The notes: a model not told the origin generated them from the letters alone. Shown: positions 36,016 through 46,332, counted from the stretch's first letter. The stretch is DNA of 64,000 nucleotides from Marinobacter sp. DY40_1A1 (GCF_016597815.1 NZ_VCHA01000001.1:1054001-1118000); one strand, 5' to 3'. Made by a program: numbers and translations.

Positions 36016-38381
36016 CGTTAGTACTGCTGTTAACCCTGCTTTGCCTTGCCGTTCCCGTGTACGTTTACTTCGGGTACCCGGCCATATTGTGGCTGCTCAC
36101 CCGGGGCCTGCCGGATATCACCCATCGCCGGGGCGAACACAAACCTTCAGTGGCGCTGATTATTTCCTGCTACAATGAAGAAGACGTCATTCGAGAGAAG
36201 CTTCAAAACACACTGGAGCTAGACTACCCCCAAGAGCTGCTGCAGATCATAGTGGTGTCAGACGGTTCAGATGACGGTACCGATGAGGCCGTAAACGAGT
36301 TTGAAGACGATCGAATCCTGTTGATCCGCCAGGAAGGCCGGCTGGGCAAAACTATGGGCATCAACCTTGCCATGGAGCAGGTGAAAGCCGACATCACCGT
36401 GTTCAGCGATGCCAACGCCATGTACGCCAGCGATGCCATCAACAAACTGGTGCGCAACTTTGCAGATCTCGATGTGGGTTACGTGGTGGGCGCAGCCTTA
36501 TACACAGACGGCAACGAGGGCGCCAGCGCCCGCAACGAAAACCTCTACTGGCGCTACGAACTGGCCATCAAAGCCATGGAATCCCGCCTGCATTCCGTAG
36601 TGGGTGGAGATGGCGCCATCTACGCCATTCGCACCAAACTGTGGGAGCCGCTGCAGCAGCAGGACATCAACGATTTTGTGAACCCGCTGCAAATCATCGC
36701 CAAAGGCTACCGGGGCGTGTTCGATGCAGACGCAAAGTGCTTTGAAGAAACCGCCGGCGATTTTGATCGGGAAGTCGCTCGCAAAGAGCGCATCGTAAAT
36801 CGCAGTATTCGTGGGCTGATGCGGGTAGGGCAGGTAATGAACCCCGCGAAATCAGGCGTGTTTGCGTTTGAGGTTGTTTCTCACAAGTTGCTGCGCTGGC
36901 TGATCCCTTTGTTCTTGCTTGTGGGTGTTGCAGGCAGCGTACTTTTGGCTTTTTCCGGCCTGGGTCTGTTCAAACTCATCACGGCAGGCACGGTGCTTAT
37001 GTTAGTGCTAACGCTTGTGGGGCACCTTTCGCAAAATCGCAATGAATTGCCAACCTGGATTGCCACGCCTTACTACTTTGTGATGGTGAACGGCTATGCA
37101 GTTCGGGGAATTTTCAGAGCGCTTCAGGGGCGTACACAAGTCACCTGGAATAGCGCAAGAAACACAGAAGCAGGGAGCCTTCAGAGCGATATGCCAGAAA
37201 GTAAGCTACGAGTACTTCAGTTCATTACTCCCGCAGGCTTTTACGGCGCAGAGCGCTGGGTTCTGGCATTGGCGAATAACATCAATCAGAACGATGTTAT
37301 TTGCGATCTTGCCGTGACCCGGGAATCGCCTGATCAGGATCTTTCAGTCGCCGAATACTACCCTCGTACAGAAGGCCAGCAGGTTCACTATCTGGATATG
37401 AACGGCCGTTTCGATTTTCGGGTGGTTAGCCAGTTGTGCAACGTTATTCGCGACAACAATATTGATGTTATCCACACTCACGGCTACAAATCCGACATAT
37501 TAGGGCTTCTGGCTGCCAAGCGCGCCGGAATTGCTTGTGTGGCAACACCCCATGGTTTTGCTGGTGACGTTGGCTTCAAGCTTGCCACGTTTATTCGTAT
37601 CGGCACCTATATGCTGCGCTACTTCGACCGAATTGTGCCGCTTTCGGAAGAGCTCTTGGACGATATGAAGCGATTCAAAGTCCCCGAATCCAGAACATCG
37701 TTGATCCGCAATGGCGTAGATCTGACGGAAATCGACGCGGCTTTGGCAAGCCTGCCTCAGGGAAATACCACTGATAAAGATTCCCCCGTCATTGGCTTTA
37801 TCGGCCAGATGATTCCCCGCAAGGGAATACCGGATCTGATAGAGGTTTTTGATCAAATCTACCAAGCGCAGCCAAACCTTCGATTGCAACTGCTGGGCGA
37901 TGGCAGTCAACGATCAGAATTGGAACAGCAGGCGGCACAACTGAAGAGCGTTAATGCCATAGAGTTTTTGGGCTTTCGAAGTGACCGCCTGGAACTGCTT
38001 TCCAAATTCAGCTTGTTCGTTATGACCTCCTCACTGGAGGGTATTCCCCGGTGCATGATGGAAGCCATGGCAGTGGGCATTCCTGTAGTCGCCTATGATA
38101 TTCCCGGCGTTGATCAGCTGGTAGAGCATGGTAAAACCGGCATGTTGGCACCCTTTGGAGACAAGGCTGCACTGGCGGCATGTTGCAAGCAGGTTCTGGA
38201 AGATCCCGAGCTGGCAGCCACCCTTAGCCAAAATGCCAGGGAAATGGTGCATGCACGCTACTCCGCTGCCCGTATGGCCGATGAATATGAAGCCTTGTTC
38301 CGCGAGCTGACCGGGAAAACCAAACCCGTACCCGCGACACAGCCCCAAGCCCAGTCCCCAGAAAAGGGAGAGGTGGGTTAA
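36012..38381 (+). CDS. Two-domain glycosyltransferase: GT2 fused to GT4
   Basis: 789 residues. Residues 1-385 form a membrane GT2 enzyme: an N-terminal helix, SVALIISCYNEEDVIREKL, the DXD-like SDANAMY, an acceptor-site ED/ETAGDFDREVARK segment and C-terminal helices (about 297-345). A linker (about 385-400) leads to a complete GT4 enzyme (about 400-770) with AERWVLALANN, HTHGYKSDILG, IGFIGQMIPRKGIPDL and the E-X7-E site in SSLEGIPRCMMEAMA. One protein would thus add two successive sugars. The frame is continuous through the junction with no internal start of note. Flanking genes overlap by 4 bases and 1 base. Confidence 0.9.
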   Translation: MTLVLLLTLLCLAVPVYVYFGYPAILWLLTRGLPDITHRRGEHKPSVALIISCYNEEDVIREKLQNTLELDYPQELLQIIVVSDGSDDGTDEAVNEFEDDRILLIRQEGRLGKTMGINLAMEQVKADITVFSDANAMYASDAINKLVRNFADLDVGYVVGAALYTDGNEGASARNENLYWRYELAIKAMESRLHSVVGGDGAIYAIRTKLWEPLQQQDINDFVNPLQIIAKGYRGVFDADAKCFEETAGDFDREVARKERIVNRSIRGLMRVGQVMNPAKSGVFAFEVVSHKLLRWLIPLFLLVGVAGSVLLAFSGLGLFKLITAGTVLMLVLTLVGHLSQNRNELPTWIATPYYFVMVNGYAVRGIFRALQGRTQVTWNSARNTEAGSLQSDMPESKLRVLQFITPAGFYGAERWVLALANNINQNDVICDLAVTRESPDQDLSVAEYYPRTEGQQVHYLDMNGRFDFRVVSQLCNVIRDNNIDVIHTHGYKSDILGLLAAKRAGIACVATPHGFAGDVGFKLATFIRIGTYMLRYFDRIVPLSEELLDDMKRFKVPESRTSLIRNGVDLTEIDAALASLPQGNTTDKDSPVIGFIGQMIPRKGIPDLIEVFDQIYQAQPNLRLQLLGDGSQRSELEQQAAQLKSVNAIEFLGFRSDRLELLSKFSLFVMTSSLEGIPRCMMEAMAVGIPVVAYDIPGVDQLVEHGKTGMLAPFGDKAALAACCKQVLEDPELAATLSQNAREMVHARYSAARMADEYEALFRELTGKTKPVPATQPQAQSPEKGEVG

Positions 38382-40276
38382 TGTGTGGATTGGCCGGTTT
38401 TCTTCGCACTGCTTCAACACCTGGTAGAGAAGCCCATCAGGGCTGGCTCGACACCATGGGGCAGGCAATCCTTCACCGGGGCCCAGACGCGGGCTCAACG
38501 TGGCTCGACGACGCAGTTGGCTTGGTACATCGCAGGTTAAGCATTCTTGATCTTAGCGATGCCGGCACTCAGCCCATGGTATCCACCTCCGGGCGTTACG
38601 TTATTGCCTACAACGGCGAGATTTATAACTTTCAGGAACTGCGCGACGACCTGATTAGCCAAGGCCATAGCTTCCGCACGCGCACGGATACCGAAGTGCT
38701 ACTCGCGCTCTACGAGATTCACGGCCCGGAATGCCTGCAACTACTGAATGGCATGTTCGCACTGGCCATTTGGGATCGCACAGCAAGAAAACTGTTCCTG
38801 GCACGGGATCGCCTTGGCAAGAAACCGCTGTACTTTTACGAAGCCAATGGGCAGTTTGCATTTGCCTCGGAGTTAAAAGCCCTAACACCCGCACCTTTTG
38901 TTAAAACTGAATTGCGGCACGATGCAATCAAGGAGTTTTTCTTCTACCAATATGTGCCAGACCCCAAAACCATCTACAAAAACGTCCACAAACTGGCGCC
39001 CGGCCATTGGCTAGAAACAGACGGCACCCACACACACCAACAACAGTATTGGGATGTGTCTTTCGGTTCGCCTTCAAGTGCCAGCCTGGATGAACTGCAG
39101 GATGGCCTCTACAACCTGATTGACGATGCCGTTCGCCTGCGCATGGTGAGCGATGTGCCTCTTGGGGCATTCCTCAGTGGCGGAATTGATTCAAGCGCGG
39201 TGGTTGGCTTGATGGCAGGCCACACCAGCACACCCGTGACAACCTGCGCCATCGGCTTTGACTCAAAACGGTTCGACGAAGTGCACTGGGCCAAGAAAGT
39301 TGCCGAACAATTCAAAACCGATCACCACGAATTCACCGTAAAGGACAATGTTGCACAAAGCCTCGCCAGCATTGCACGGTTCTTCGATGAACCCTTTGCA
39401 GACCCATCTTTTGTACCCACGTATTTTGTATCGCAGTTAGCCAGGCAAAAAGTAACGGTGGCGCTGGCAGGAGATGGCGGTGATGAGAACTTTGCGGGCT
39501 ACAGCAAATATTACATAGATCACGTTGAAAACCGGTTAAGAGGCCTGTTTCCCGCCGGAATTCGCCACAATCTATTCCCCGGGCTCGCTCGCCTGGCAGG
39601 CTTGATCAATTCCGGCCCTACGCGAAAGGCAAAATCCCTTCTCGGAACCCTGGCGCTCGATCCCGACGAAGCATTTTTCATCACAAACAGTTTCTTCCGT
39701 AGAGATGTCTGGAATGACCTCGTTACCGGTGAACTGAAACGTGAAACCCGGGATTACGATCCTGCGGATATCACCCGCGCCCATTACAAAAATGCGGACA
39801 CAGACGACCACCTATCCAGCATTCTGTACACCGACATAAAAACCTACCTTCCCGGTGACATTCTGGTGAAAGTAGACCGCATGAGCATGGCTAATTCACT
39901 GGAAACCAGGGCCCCACTGCTGGACTACCGGGTTGTGGAATATGCAGCCCAGATACCCGCCGCGCTCAAACTCAACGGTAAAGAGAAGAAATACATTCTG
40001 AAGAAAGCCTTTGAGCGGATGTTGCCGGAAGACATTCTGTACAGAAAGAAAATGGGCTTTTCAGTGCCCTTAGCCCATTGGTTGCGCCATGAACTGAGCC
40101 CTACCGTTGAGCACCTTTTGCTGTCCGCAAATAGCGGAGTTGCTAATTTCTTTGAGCCTGCGGGCATCCGCAATCTCTGGCAAAGGCACTTGGCAGGGGA
40201 TGACCAGTTTACTCAGGAGCTGTGGTCTTTATTGGCTTTTGAGCTTTGGTGGCAGCAGTACCAGGTGAGTGCATGA
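38381..40276 (+). CDS. XrtA-associated amidotransferase (asparagine synthetase B-like)
   Basis: 631 residues. Class II glutamine amidotransferase domain with the nucleophile Cys2 (MCGLAGFL), HRRLSILDLS and YNGEIYNF; synthetase domain with PP-loop SGGIDSSA and AGDGGDENFAGY. In this exosortase-linked subfamily the acceptor is probably a sugar carboxylate in the polysaccharide (forming an amide) rather than aspartate. The next gene starts inside its stop codon (ATGA). Confidence 0.92.
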   Translation: MCGLAGFLRTASTPGREAHQGWLDTMGQAILHRGPDAGSTWLDDAVGLVHRRLSILDLSDAGTQPMVSTSGRYVIAYNGEIYNFQELRDDLISQGHSFRTRTDTEVLLALYEIHGPECLQLLNGMFALAIWDRTARKLFLARDRLGKKPLYFYEANGQFAFASELKALTPAPFVKTELRHDAIKEFFFYQYVPDPKTIYKNVHKLAPGHWLETDGTHTHQQQYWDVSFGSPSSASLDELQDGLYNLIDDAVRLRMVSDVPLGAFLSGGIDSSAVVGLMAGHTSTPVTTCAIGFDSKRFDEVHWAKKVAEQFKTDHHEFTVKDNVAQSLASIARFFDEPFADPSFVPTYFVSQLARQKVTVALAGDGGDENFAGYSKYYIDHVENRLRGLFPAGIRHNLFPGLARLAGLINSGPTRKAKSLLGTLALDPDEAFFITNSFFRRDVWNDLVTGELKRETRDYDPADITRAHYKNADTDDHLSSILYTDIKTYLPGDILVKVDRMSMANSLETRAPLLDYRVVEYAAQIPAALKLNGKEKKYILKKAFERMLPEDILYRKKMGFSVPLAHWLRHELSPTVEHLLLSANSGVANFFEPAGIRNLWQRHLAGDDQFTQELWSLLAFELWWQQYQVSA

Positions 40277-41469
40277 CAGTCGAAGAGAGCAAGACAGCAA
40301 CAAAATCAGCCAGAAAACCGCTGAGGGTACTGCACATTACCTTCAATATGGGGATTGGCGGTACAGAACAGGTTATACGCCAGCTTGTTCAAGGAATGGC
40401 CAGTGAAAGCGTCAAGTCTGAAATTCTATGTATCGATGGCCACATAGGGCCGATAGGCGAAGCACTTCAGCAGTCTGGTGTTCCGGTTCATAAACTTGCA
40501 CGCAAGCAGGGGTTTGACTGGGCGTTGATAAAAGCCATCCGCAATCGCTTGAGGGAAGGCCGGTTTGATGTGGTGCATTGCCATCAATACACGCCCTGGA
40601 TGTATGGATGGTTAGCGGCACTACCTACACGCGCCAAAGTGGTATTTACCGAGCACGGTCGGTTTTATCCCGACAGGTACCGCTATAAAGCCATGCTAAT
40701 TAACCCGGTAATGGCACTGTTCACTCCATCTATTGTCGCAATTTCGGAAGCTACCAAGGATGCGCTCGTAAAGTATGAGTTTATTCCGAGGTATAAGATC
40801 CAAGTAATCTACAACGGTATTGCCCCGTTGGTGCGAGACGATGAACAATCTGAAAAGGTTAGGGATAGTTTGGGTATCCCAAAAGATGCCTTTGTCGTTG
40901 GCACTGTCTCCAGGTTAGACCCTGTTAAAAACCAAGTCATGATGCTTAGAGCGTTTAAGCAGTTCTGTGAGAAACAGCCAGGCAGCTATTTGTTGATGGT
41001 TGGAGATGGCCCAGACAAGGAGAAATTGGTGTCATTGGCGGGTGATTACGGGATCAGCGAGAGTGTGATATTCACGGGTTTCATTAATAGCCCCGTACAC
41101 TATCTAGCTGCTATGGATATCTTCCTCTTGTCATCTCACACAGAAGGCACGTCGATGACATTGCTGGAAGCGATGAGTTTGGGGATACCTGCGGTTGCAA
41201 CTCAGGTGGGGGGCAACCCTGAAATTATTCAGGATAACGTAACCGGGATTTTGGTAGAGCCAGACATGGCGCACTCTTTTGCAGAAGGTATTGAGCATCT
41301 TCATCAAAATTCGATGCTCAGACAGAGTATGGGAAAGGCCGCAAGGCTGAGCTTTGATAAGCGGTTTAGTGCAGACGCGATGGTCTATCAGTACAGTAAA
41401 ATTTACGGGGATCCTGATCCAACTTCATATTTGCTACACGGCAGTACGGATGAAATAAAGAATGGGTAA
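40273..41469 (+). CDS. GT4 glycosyltransferase (XrtA/EpsH1-associated)
   Basis: 398 residues from the ATG at 40273 that overlaps the amidotransferase stop as ATGA. GT4 features: VLHITFNMGIGGTEQVIRQL, VVHCHQYTPWMYG, YNGIAPLV, VGTVSRLDPVKNQ and the E-X7-E motif in SHTEGTSMTLLEAMSLG. It should add one sugar to the growing lipid-linked repeat on the cytosolic face. Base composition turns AT-richer in the second half and beyond. Confidence 0.92.
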   Translation: MTVEESKTATKSARKPLRVLHITFNMGIGGTEQVIRQLVQGMASESVKSEILCIDGHIGPIGEALQQSGVPVHKLARKQGFDWALIKAIRNRLREGRFDVVHCHQYTPWMYGWLAALPTRAKVVFTEHGRFYPDRYRYKAMLINPVMALFTPSIVAISEATKDALVKYEFIPRYKIQVIYNGIAPLVRDDEQSEKVRDSLGIPKDAFVVGTVSRLDPVKNQVMMLRAFKQFCEKQPGSYLLMVGDGPDKEKLVSLAGDYGISESVIFTGFINSPVHYLAAMDIFLLSSHTEGTSMTLLEAMSLGIPAVATQVGGNPEIIQDNVTGILVEPDMAHSFAEGIEHLHQNSMLRQSMGKAARLSFDKRFSADAMVYQYSKIYGDPDPTSYLLHGSTDEIKNG

Positions 41470-42808
41470 GTTTGCACTACTTTTCCTTTTTTTGTTTTTT
41501 GCGGGTATCTTCGGAGCCCTATTTTACGCCCCTGTCTTATCCGTGCTCGCTTACCAGTTGGTCTATTTTGTAAACCCGGATAATAGCTGGTGGGCAGCAA
41601 GCATTCCTGGCCTGAAATACTCTTTTATAGCAGCCCTATTGATGCTGTTTATGTTAATGATGCGCTACAAAGAACTATCTGAAATTTCTCCGTGGGGAAA
41701 GCAACCTGTATTCAAGTGGATGTTTGCGCTGTTAGCGATTTATGGGTTGATGATATTTTTTGCCATCGTTCCAGAAGTCCATAAACCATTCACTTATGAT
41801 TTCGCAAAATTAATAATTATTATGCTTGCCGTGTACAAACTTGTTAACTCAGAAGAGGCTTTGGATGCGTGCCTTTGGACTTATGTGCTGGGTGTAACAT
41901 ATATTGGCTATGTCGCGTACTCAGTAGGCCGTGATGGGCAAGGGCGAGTAGAAGGTATTGGTATGATAGATACTGGCGGTGATGGCAATATGACCGCTGC
42001 AGCAATGGCGCCCGCATTGATTATTTTGACCTACATGGCTTGGCTGGGAAGCAAAAAAATCAAATTCCTTGCGATCCTTTGTGGCGCCTTTATTGCGAAT
42101 GGCATTGTCCTAATTAACAGTCGAGGAGCATTTCTTGGAGTAGTCTCTGGCGCACTTTTTTTCCTTTGCTTTATGATCTTCTCGAGACACCAGCGCGCAG
42201 GCCAGCGCGGTATGGCAATACTAATCATAGTCGTCGGTTTGGTTGGTACAGTCTACGTTACCGACGAAGCTTTTTGGTCTCGAATGGAAACGCTCGAAAA
42301 TATCGATGATGGTTCTAAAAGCGGCTCCCATCGAATCGATTTCTGGATCGCAACAATTGATGTGTTAGAAGACTATCCAATGGGCGTAGGCATTCAAGGT
42401 TATATTGAGCTAAGCCCTAACTACCTCCCCGAACACTATTTCGAAGGTCGAAAAACTGGAAAAGCAGTTCACTCGACATGGTTTCAAGCTCTCGGCGAAG
42501 TTGGCTGGTTTGGATTTGCACTTCTATTAATGCTTCTTATTTCGACGTTCAGGCTGTCCAGAAACACAAAAACTTATCTAATAGCGAATAAGAGCTATAA
42601 CGCGTACTTCAAAATGTTGGCGCTAGAAGGCGCGTTACTAAGCTTCTTGGTTGCGGCGAGTTTTATAAATCGTGCAAGAGCTGAGATGCTTTACTGGCTA
42701 ATTCTTTTTATAGCAATCGCTTCTAATATTTATTATTTAAGATTCACGGAACCAAAGCGAAAAATCATGAAATCTCGCAGTGCGGTTGGAGGCGGTGAAG
42801 ATGAATAA
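41462..42808 (+). CDS. O-antigen ligase/polymerase-like membrane protein (XrtA-associated)
   Basis: 448 residues with about 11 hydrophobic helices and a large polar loop (about 285-345) containing GSHRIDFWIATIDVLEDYPMG and HYFEGRKTGKAVHSTWFQ, the Wzy_C/O-antigen ligase pattern. It probably polymerises or transfers the repeat unit on the periplasmic face; in exosortase loci such proteins are predicted to glycosylate sorted proteins, which is unproven. It overlaps both neighbours by eight bases. Confidence 0.85.
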   Translation: MGKFALLFLFLFFAGIFGALFYAPVLSVLAYQLVYFVNPDNSWWAASIPGLKYSFIAALLMLFMLMMRYKELSEISPWGKQPVFKWMFALLAIYGLMIFFAIVPEVHKPFTYDFAKLIIIMLAVYKLVNSEEALDACLWTYVLGVTYIGYVAYSVGRDGQGRVEGIGMIDTGGDGNMTAAAMAPALIILTYMAWLGSKKIKFLAILCGAFIANGIVLINSRGAFLGVVSGALFFLCFMIFSRHQRAGQRGMAILIIVVGLVGTVYVTDEAFWSRMETLENIDDGSKSGSHRIDFWIATIDVLEDYPMGVGIQGYIELSPNYLPEHYFEGRKTGKAVHSTWFQALGEVGWFGFALLLMLLISTFRLSRNTKTYLIANKSYNAYFKMLALEGALLSFLVAASFINRARAEMLYWLILFIAIASNIYYLRFTEPKRKIMKSRSAVGGGEDE

Positions 42809-43712
42809 CTTAGTGTCCGTTATTGTGCCGGTCTATAACCGGGCACACCTCGTGCAAGAAACCATTCAAAGCATTCTTGACCAAACCTACCAATTTTTTG
42901 AAATTATTCTGATCAACGACGGCTCTACAGATGGGTCTTTAGCTATCCTAAAGGACTTTGAGCGAAAATTTCCTGAGAAAATACGTGTGATTGATCAGGT
43001 AAATCAGGGACAAATCGTTGCTAGGAACAACGGAATAAAAATTGCCAAAGGTAGCTATATTGCGTTTCTCGATAGCGATGATCTTTGGCTAAGGGAGAAG
43101 TTGGAACGTCAAATACCTCTATTTGAGCCTGGCGTAGGGTTAGTGTACTCCGGAACAGAAATAATTGACGAAGGCGGCCAAACCACTCGGATCGAGCCTG
43201 CGGATGAAAACATGTCAGGTGATATTTACCCCCAGTTATTGGTGAAAAACCGCATGACAGGTGGAACGGTTGTGGTTACAGCAGAAGTCCTGGATCGAGT
43301 AGGGGTGTTTTCAACTGAATTTAAAGCTGCTGAAAATTGGGATCTGTGGTTGCGCATATGCAAGATTTCCCAAGCTCGCGTGGTGGCGGAACCATTAGTC
43401 AAGTACAGAATTCACAGTGACAACATGTCAGGTGACACACAGCTAATGATTAACGCAAAGCTAAAGATTATTGAGAAACACTGTGACCTGGACTCAAAAG
43501 ACCCTGTAATTGCCCGCTATTCTCGCTTGGCGCTTGCAGACTATCACTACCGTGAGGGTTTGCATTATTTTTCGGGTGAGGAATTTCGTCGAGCCAGAAA
43601 GGAGTTTTTATCTGTCCTGAAGTTTTCATTTGTGTATCGAGATACTTGGATGCGCCTTGCACGTAGCCTACTAGGTCAACGAGGCAACCGGTTACTGCGC
43701 GGTCTCAAGTAA
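42801..43712 (+). CDS. GT2 family glycosyltransferase
   Basis: 303 residues from the ATG at 42801 inside the end of the ligase gene. GT-A fold: VSVIVPVYNRAHLVQETI, INDGSTDGS, the DXD-type LDSDDLW (about 92) and ENWDLWLRI acceptor-side motif. A C-terminal helical stretch resembles tetratricopeptide-like helices (RYSRLALADYHYREG). It should add one sugar in repeat-unit synthesis. Composition is more AT-rich than genes before 41 kb. Confidence 0.9.
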   Translation: MNNLVSVIVPVYNRAHLVQETIQSILDQTYQFFEIILINDGSTDGSLAILKDFERKFPEKIRVIDQVNQGQIVARNNGIKIAKGSYIAFLDSDDLWLREKLERQIPLFEPGVGLVYSGTEIIDEGGQTTRIEPADENMSGDIYPQLLVKNRMTGGTVVVTAEVLDRVGVFSTEFKAAENWDLWLRICKISQARVVAEPLVKYRIHSDNMSGDTQLMINAKLKIIEKHCDLDSKDPVIARYSRLALADYHYREGLHYFSGEEFRRARKEFLSVLKFSFVYRDTWMRLARSLLGQRGNRLLRGLK

Positions 43713-43721
43713 GGATTATAA

Positions 43722-45170
43722 ATGTCTAATATCAGGCGTGCTGTGATTTTGTCGTCTCTTGGGCGGTATCTCCTGATGTTTATCGGGCTCGTTAGTTCGA
43801 TGGTTATTGCTCGTCTATTGACGCCCTCTGAGATTGGCGTTTTTGCCGTTGCCAGTTCTCTAGTTATGATAATGGCAGAGTTCAGGGTGCTGGGAGCAAA
43901 CGCTTATCTTGTTAGGGAGAAGGAGCTAACTAACGATAAGATCCGGTCATCTTATGGGCTTACCCTGCTCGTTTCATGTTTTATGGGTATTTCGATTGTT
44001 GTTGCAGCCTTCCCTCTGTCAGATTTTTTCGAAATAGATGAGTTGGGCGGACTTTTTATGTTGCTTTCTGTGAGTTTTTTTATAGCACCCTATATAAGTA
44101 TTCCCCACGCTATTTTAAGCCGAAAATATAAGTTCGGTTTAATTTCCAATGTATATATCGCTGCATCGATTTCACAGTTTGCCATAACGGTAATATTGAT
44201 TTCATTTGGATTTAGCTTTTACTCTTTGGCGATTGGTAACTTGGTGGCAGTGTTTATTCAAGCTGTCTTGTTTCTATACGCTAGTCGTAATGTGAGTGTC
44301 TATCGACCAAAGTTCAATAACATGAGAGTTATTGCCAAAGTGGGTGTGTATACATCGTTAGGGCATGTGATTCGAAAAGCCCAGCAAACAGCCCCGGATA
44401 TGGTTTTGGGGAAAATGGGAACTCCAGCAGAGGTCGGAATGTTTTCGCGAGGACTTGGGCTGATGGTTTTTGTGACGGAAACGATTATGTCTGGTATACA
44501 TCCTGTGGCGGCGCCTTATTTGGCGGACATCAATAATCGCGGTGACGATGTTGTGAAGGCGTATCTTAATGCTTCACAGCTTATTACCGGTGTTCTATGG
44601 CCTGTACTCGCCGTTGGGAGTGTTGCCAGCCTCCCAGCGATAAGGCTGATGTTTGGCGATCAGTGGGACGCTGCGGCACCGATTGCGTCAGTAGTAGCGG
44701 TATGGGCGATGCTGAGGGCTCCGCACATTCTTGCACCACAGGCGCTTATTACACTTGGCTATGAAAGCTCAATGTTTGCTAAAGAGCTTATCGTTTTTAT
44801 TGTGTTTTTAGCAGCAATTATTTTAGGCTACTACAAGGAGGGAATGCAGGGAGCTGCCTATGGTTTTGTAGTAGGTGGTGCTACTGATCTGGTTGTTTCC
44901 GCACAGTTTGTAAAAGCTCGAATAAATATTAAATTTTTTAAACACTTTCTTTGTCTGGTTCCTAGTTTGATGGTGACTGTATGCTGTTGGGCTGCTGTTC
45001 AGGGAATTGCGCATGCTTGGCCCTTTGAGGAAGTAGCGCCATTTTATTCATTCCTTCAGATAATTATTTTATTACCTCTTGCATGGTTTATTTCTTTGTT
45101 TGTTTTCAGGCACCCGTTACGGGCTGAGCTTATAAAGGTGTTCCCTGATCATCTTTTTAAAAAGCAATGA
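43722..45170 (+). CDS. Wzx-type polysaccharide flippase
   Basis: 482 residues, about 12-14 hydrophobic helices with the MATE/Wzx family opening (LLTPSEIGVFAVASSLVMI) and the conserved central segment around KMGTPAEVGMFSRGLGLM. It should move lipid-linked repeats across the inner membrane. A second, different flippase is encoded at 59.2 kb. AT-rich, like the flanking glycosyltransferases. Confidence 0.88.
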   Translation: MSNIRRAVILSSLGRYLLMFIGLVSSMVIARLLTPSEIGVFAVASSLVMIMAEFRVLGANAYLVREKELTNDKIRSSYGLTLLVSCFMGISIVVAAFPLSDFFEIDELGGLFMLLSVSFFIAPYISIPHAILSRKYKFGLISNVYIAASISQFAITVILISFGFSFYSLAIGNLVAVFIQAVLFLYASRNVSVYRPKFNNMRVIAKVGVYTSLGHVIRKAQQTAPDMVLGKMGTPAEVGMFSRGLGLMVFVTETIMSGIHPVAAPYLADINNRGDDVVKAYLNASQLITGVLWPVLAVGSVASLPAIRLMFGDQWDAAAPIASVVAVWAMLRAPHILAPQALITLGYESSMFAKELIVFIVFLAAIILGYYKEGMQGAAYGFVVGGATDLVVSAQFVKARINIKFFKHFLCLVPSLMVTVCCWAAVQGIAHAWPFEEVAPFYSFLQIIILLPLAWFISLFVFRHPLRAELIKVFPDHLFKKQ

Positions 45171-45265
45171 TGATATAATGTTAACCCAAGATATATGAGA
45201 AACTTTAGGTGAGGTTAATAATTATTAAGCTAAATTGTTTTCTTAATATCCGAGTGAGGTAAGGT

Positions 45266-46258
45266 ATGTCGAACATTAATGTTGATAAACACGAAAACAT
45301 TTTTCAAAAAATGTATCGTGTGTTTTTGGTTGAAAGACGGCTTCCGATATCTATCGAGCATCGTTACCAAAAACTTTTATACGCTAATCGGCTACAAAAA
45401 ATCTTACGTGAAATTTCTGACGGACCACCTATAGCGTGTGCTAAGAACGCAGATGCCGAATTACATATGCTAACCTGTGAAAGAGATTTATATATGGCGA
45501 TAGCTGCCTGTAAATCTTTTTTAAAGTTTTTCCCCGATATATCAGTAGTATTTCACGGTGATGAGTCTTTAGATGAGAGTATGTCTGATTTACTACAATC
45601 CGCAATCCCTTCATCAAGGTTCATCAGCTATCAAGGCGCAGAGGATATAATAAAATCAAGCATTGATGTCTTCCAATTAAGGCAAAAGGTTGCTGGAAGA
45701 TTTGAGCTGCCTCCAGGATATGAGAAGCAGCGCAGAGCTTGGGCATTAAAGGTTTTTGACTTTCATATTCTATCAGATGCAAAAAAAGTAATTGTTATGG
45801 ATTCTGATACCTTATTTGTTAAGCGGCCGGATGAACTAATTGATTGGATAGAGCCTGAGAAAAGCACTGCATTTTACTCTATTCCACAATTTCCAAACCT
45901 GAAGGTAGATCCCAAAAATTTCAGCAGCATTTTCCCAAACGGAACACCTGTTAATAGCTTTAATGGCGGGTTGTATGGGTACAACAAGGAAGATGTCGGT
46001 TCTGAATTCTTGATGGATGTTGTGAGAAAGTTGATTTCAGAGAAAGATTATCCAATTCTTGGTGATGAGTGCTTTTGGAGGGCTGTATACTCATTAATTC
46101 CATCTGAGCCACTTTCATTTGATGTTTATCCTTTAATTACTCCGTATTATCAGAAAAATAATTTGATGCCCGACTTGAATAAGGCAAAATATATCCATTT
46201 TATTTGTAAGCACAGAGGTGGGCTATACGGAAAGATCGCTAAGGAAGTGTTTCGATAA
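45266..46258 (+). CDS. Putative GT8-like glycosyltransferase
   Basis: 330 residues. The middle part resembles nucleotide-diphospho-sugar transferases: ERDLYMAIAACKSFLKFFP, then KVIVMDSDTLFVKRPDE with a DSD metal motif (about 175-180), NSFNGGLYGYN and ILGDECFWRAV. No signal or membrane segment. It is the last rightward gene of the operon, separated from the flippase by a 95-base AT-rich gap. The family is assigned from motifs only. Codon and base use are AT-rich, suggesting acquisition with its upstream neighbours. Confidence 0.68.
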   Translation: MSNINVDKHENIFQKMYRVFLVERRLPISIEHRYQKLLYANRLQKILREISDGPPIACAKNADAELHMLTCERDLYMAIAACKSFLKFFPDISVVFHGDESLDESMSDLLQSAIPSSRFISYQGAEDIIKSSIDVFQLRQKVAGRFELPPGYEKQRRAWALKVFDFHILSDAKKVIVMDSDTLFVKRPDELIDWIEPEKSTAFYSIPQFPNLKVDPKNFSSIFPNGTPVNSFNGGLYGYNKEDVGSEFLMDVVRKLISEKDYPILGDECFWRAVYSLIPSEPLSFDVYPLITPYYQKNNLMPDLNKAKYIHFICKHRGGLYGKIAKEVFR

Positions 46259-46332
46259 GCGATCTTTAAATCCAATTGCGAACACCAAAGCCTGAATTTT
46301 TTTCTGGGTTGGCCGTAGATATTGACGCGCTT

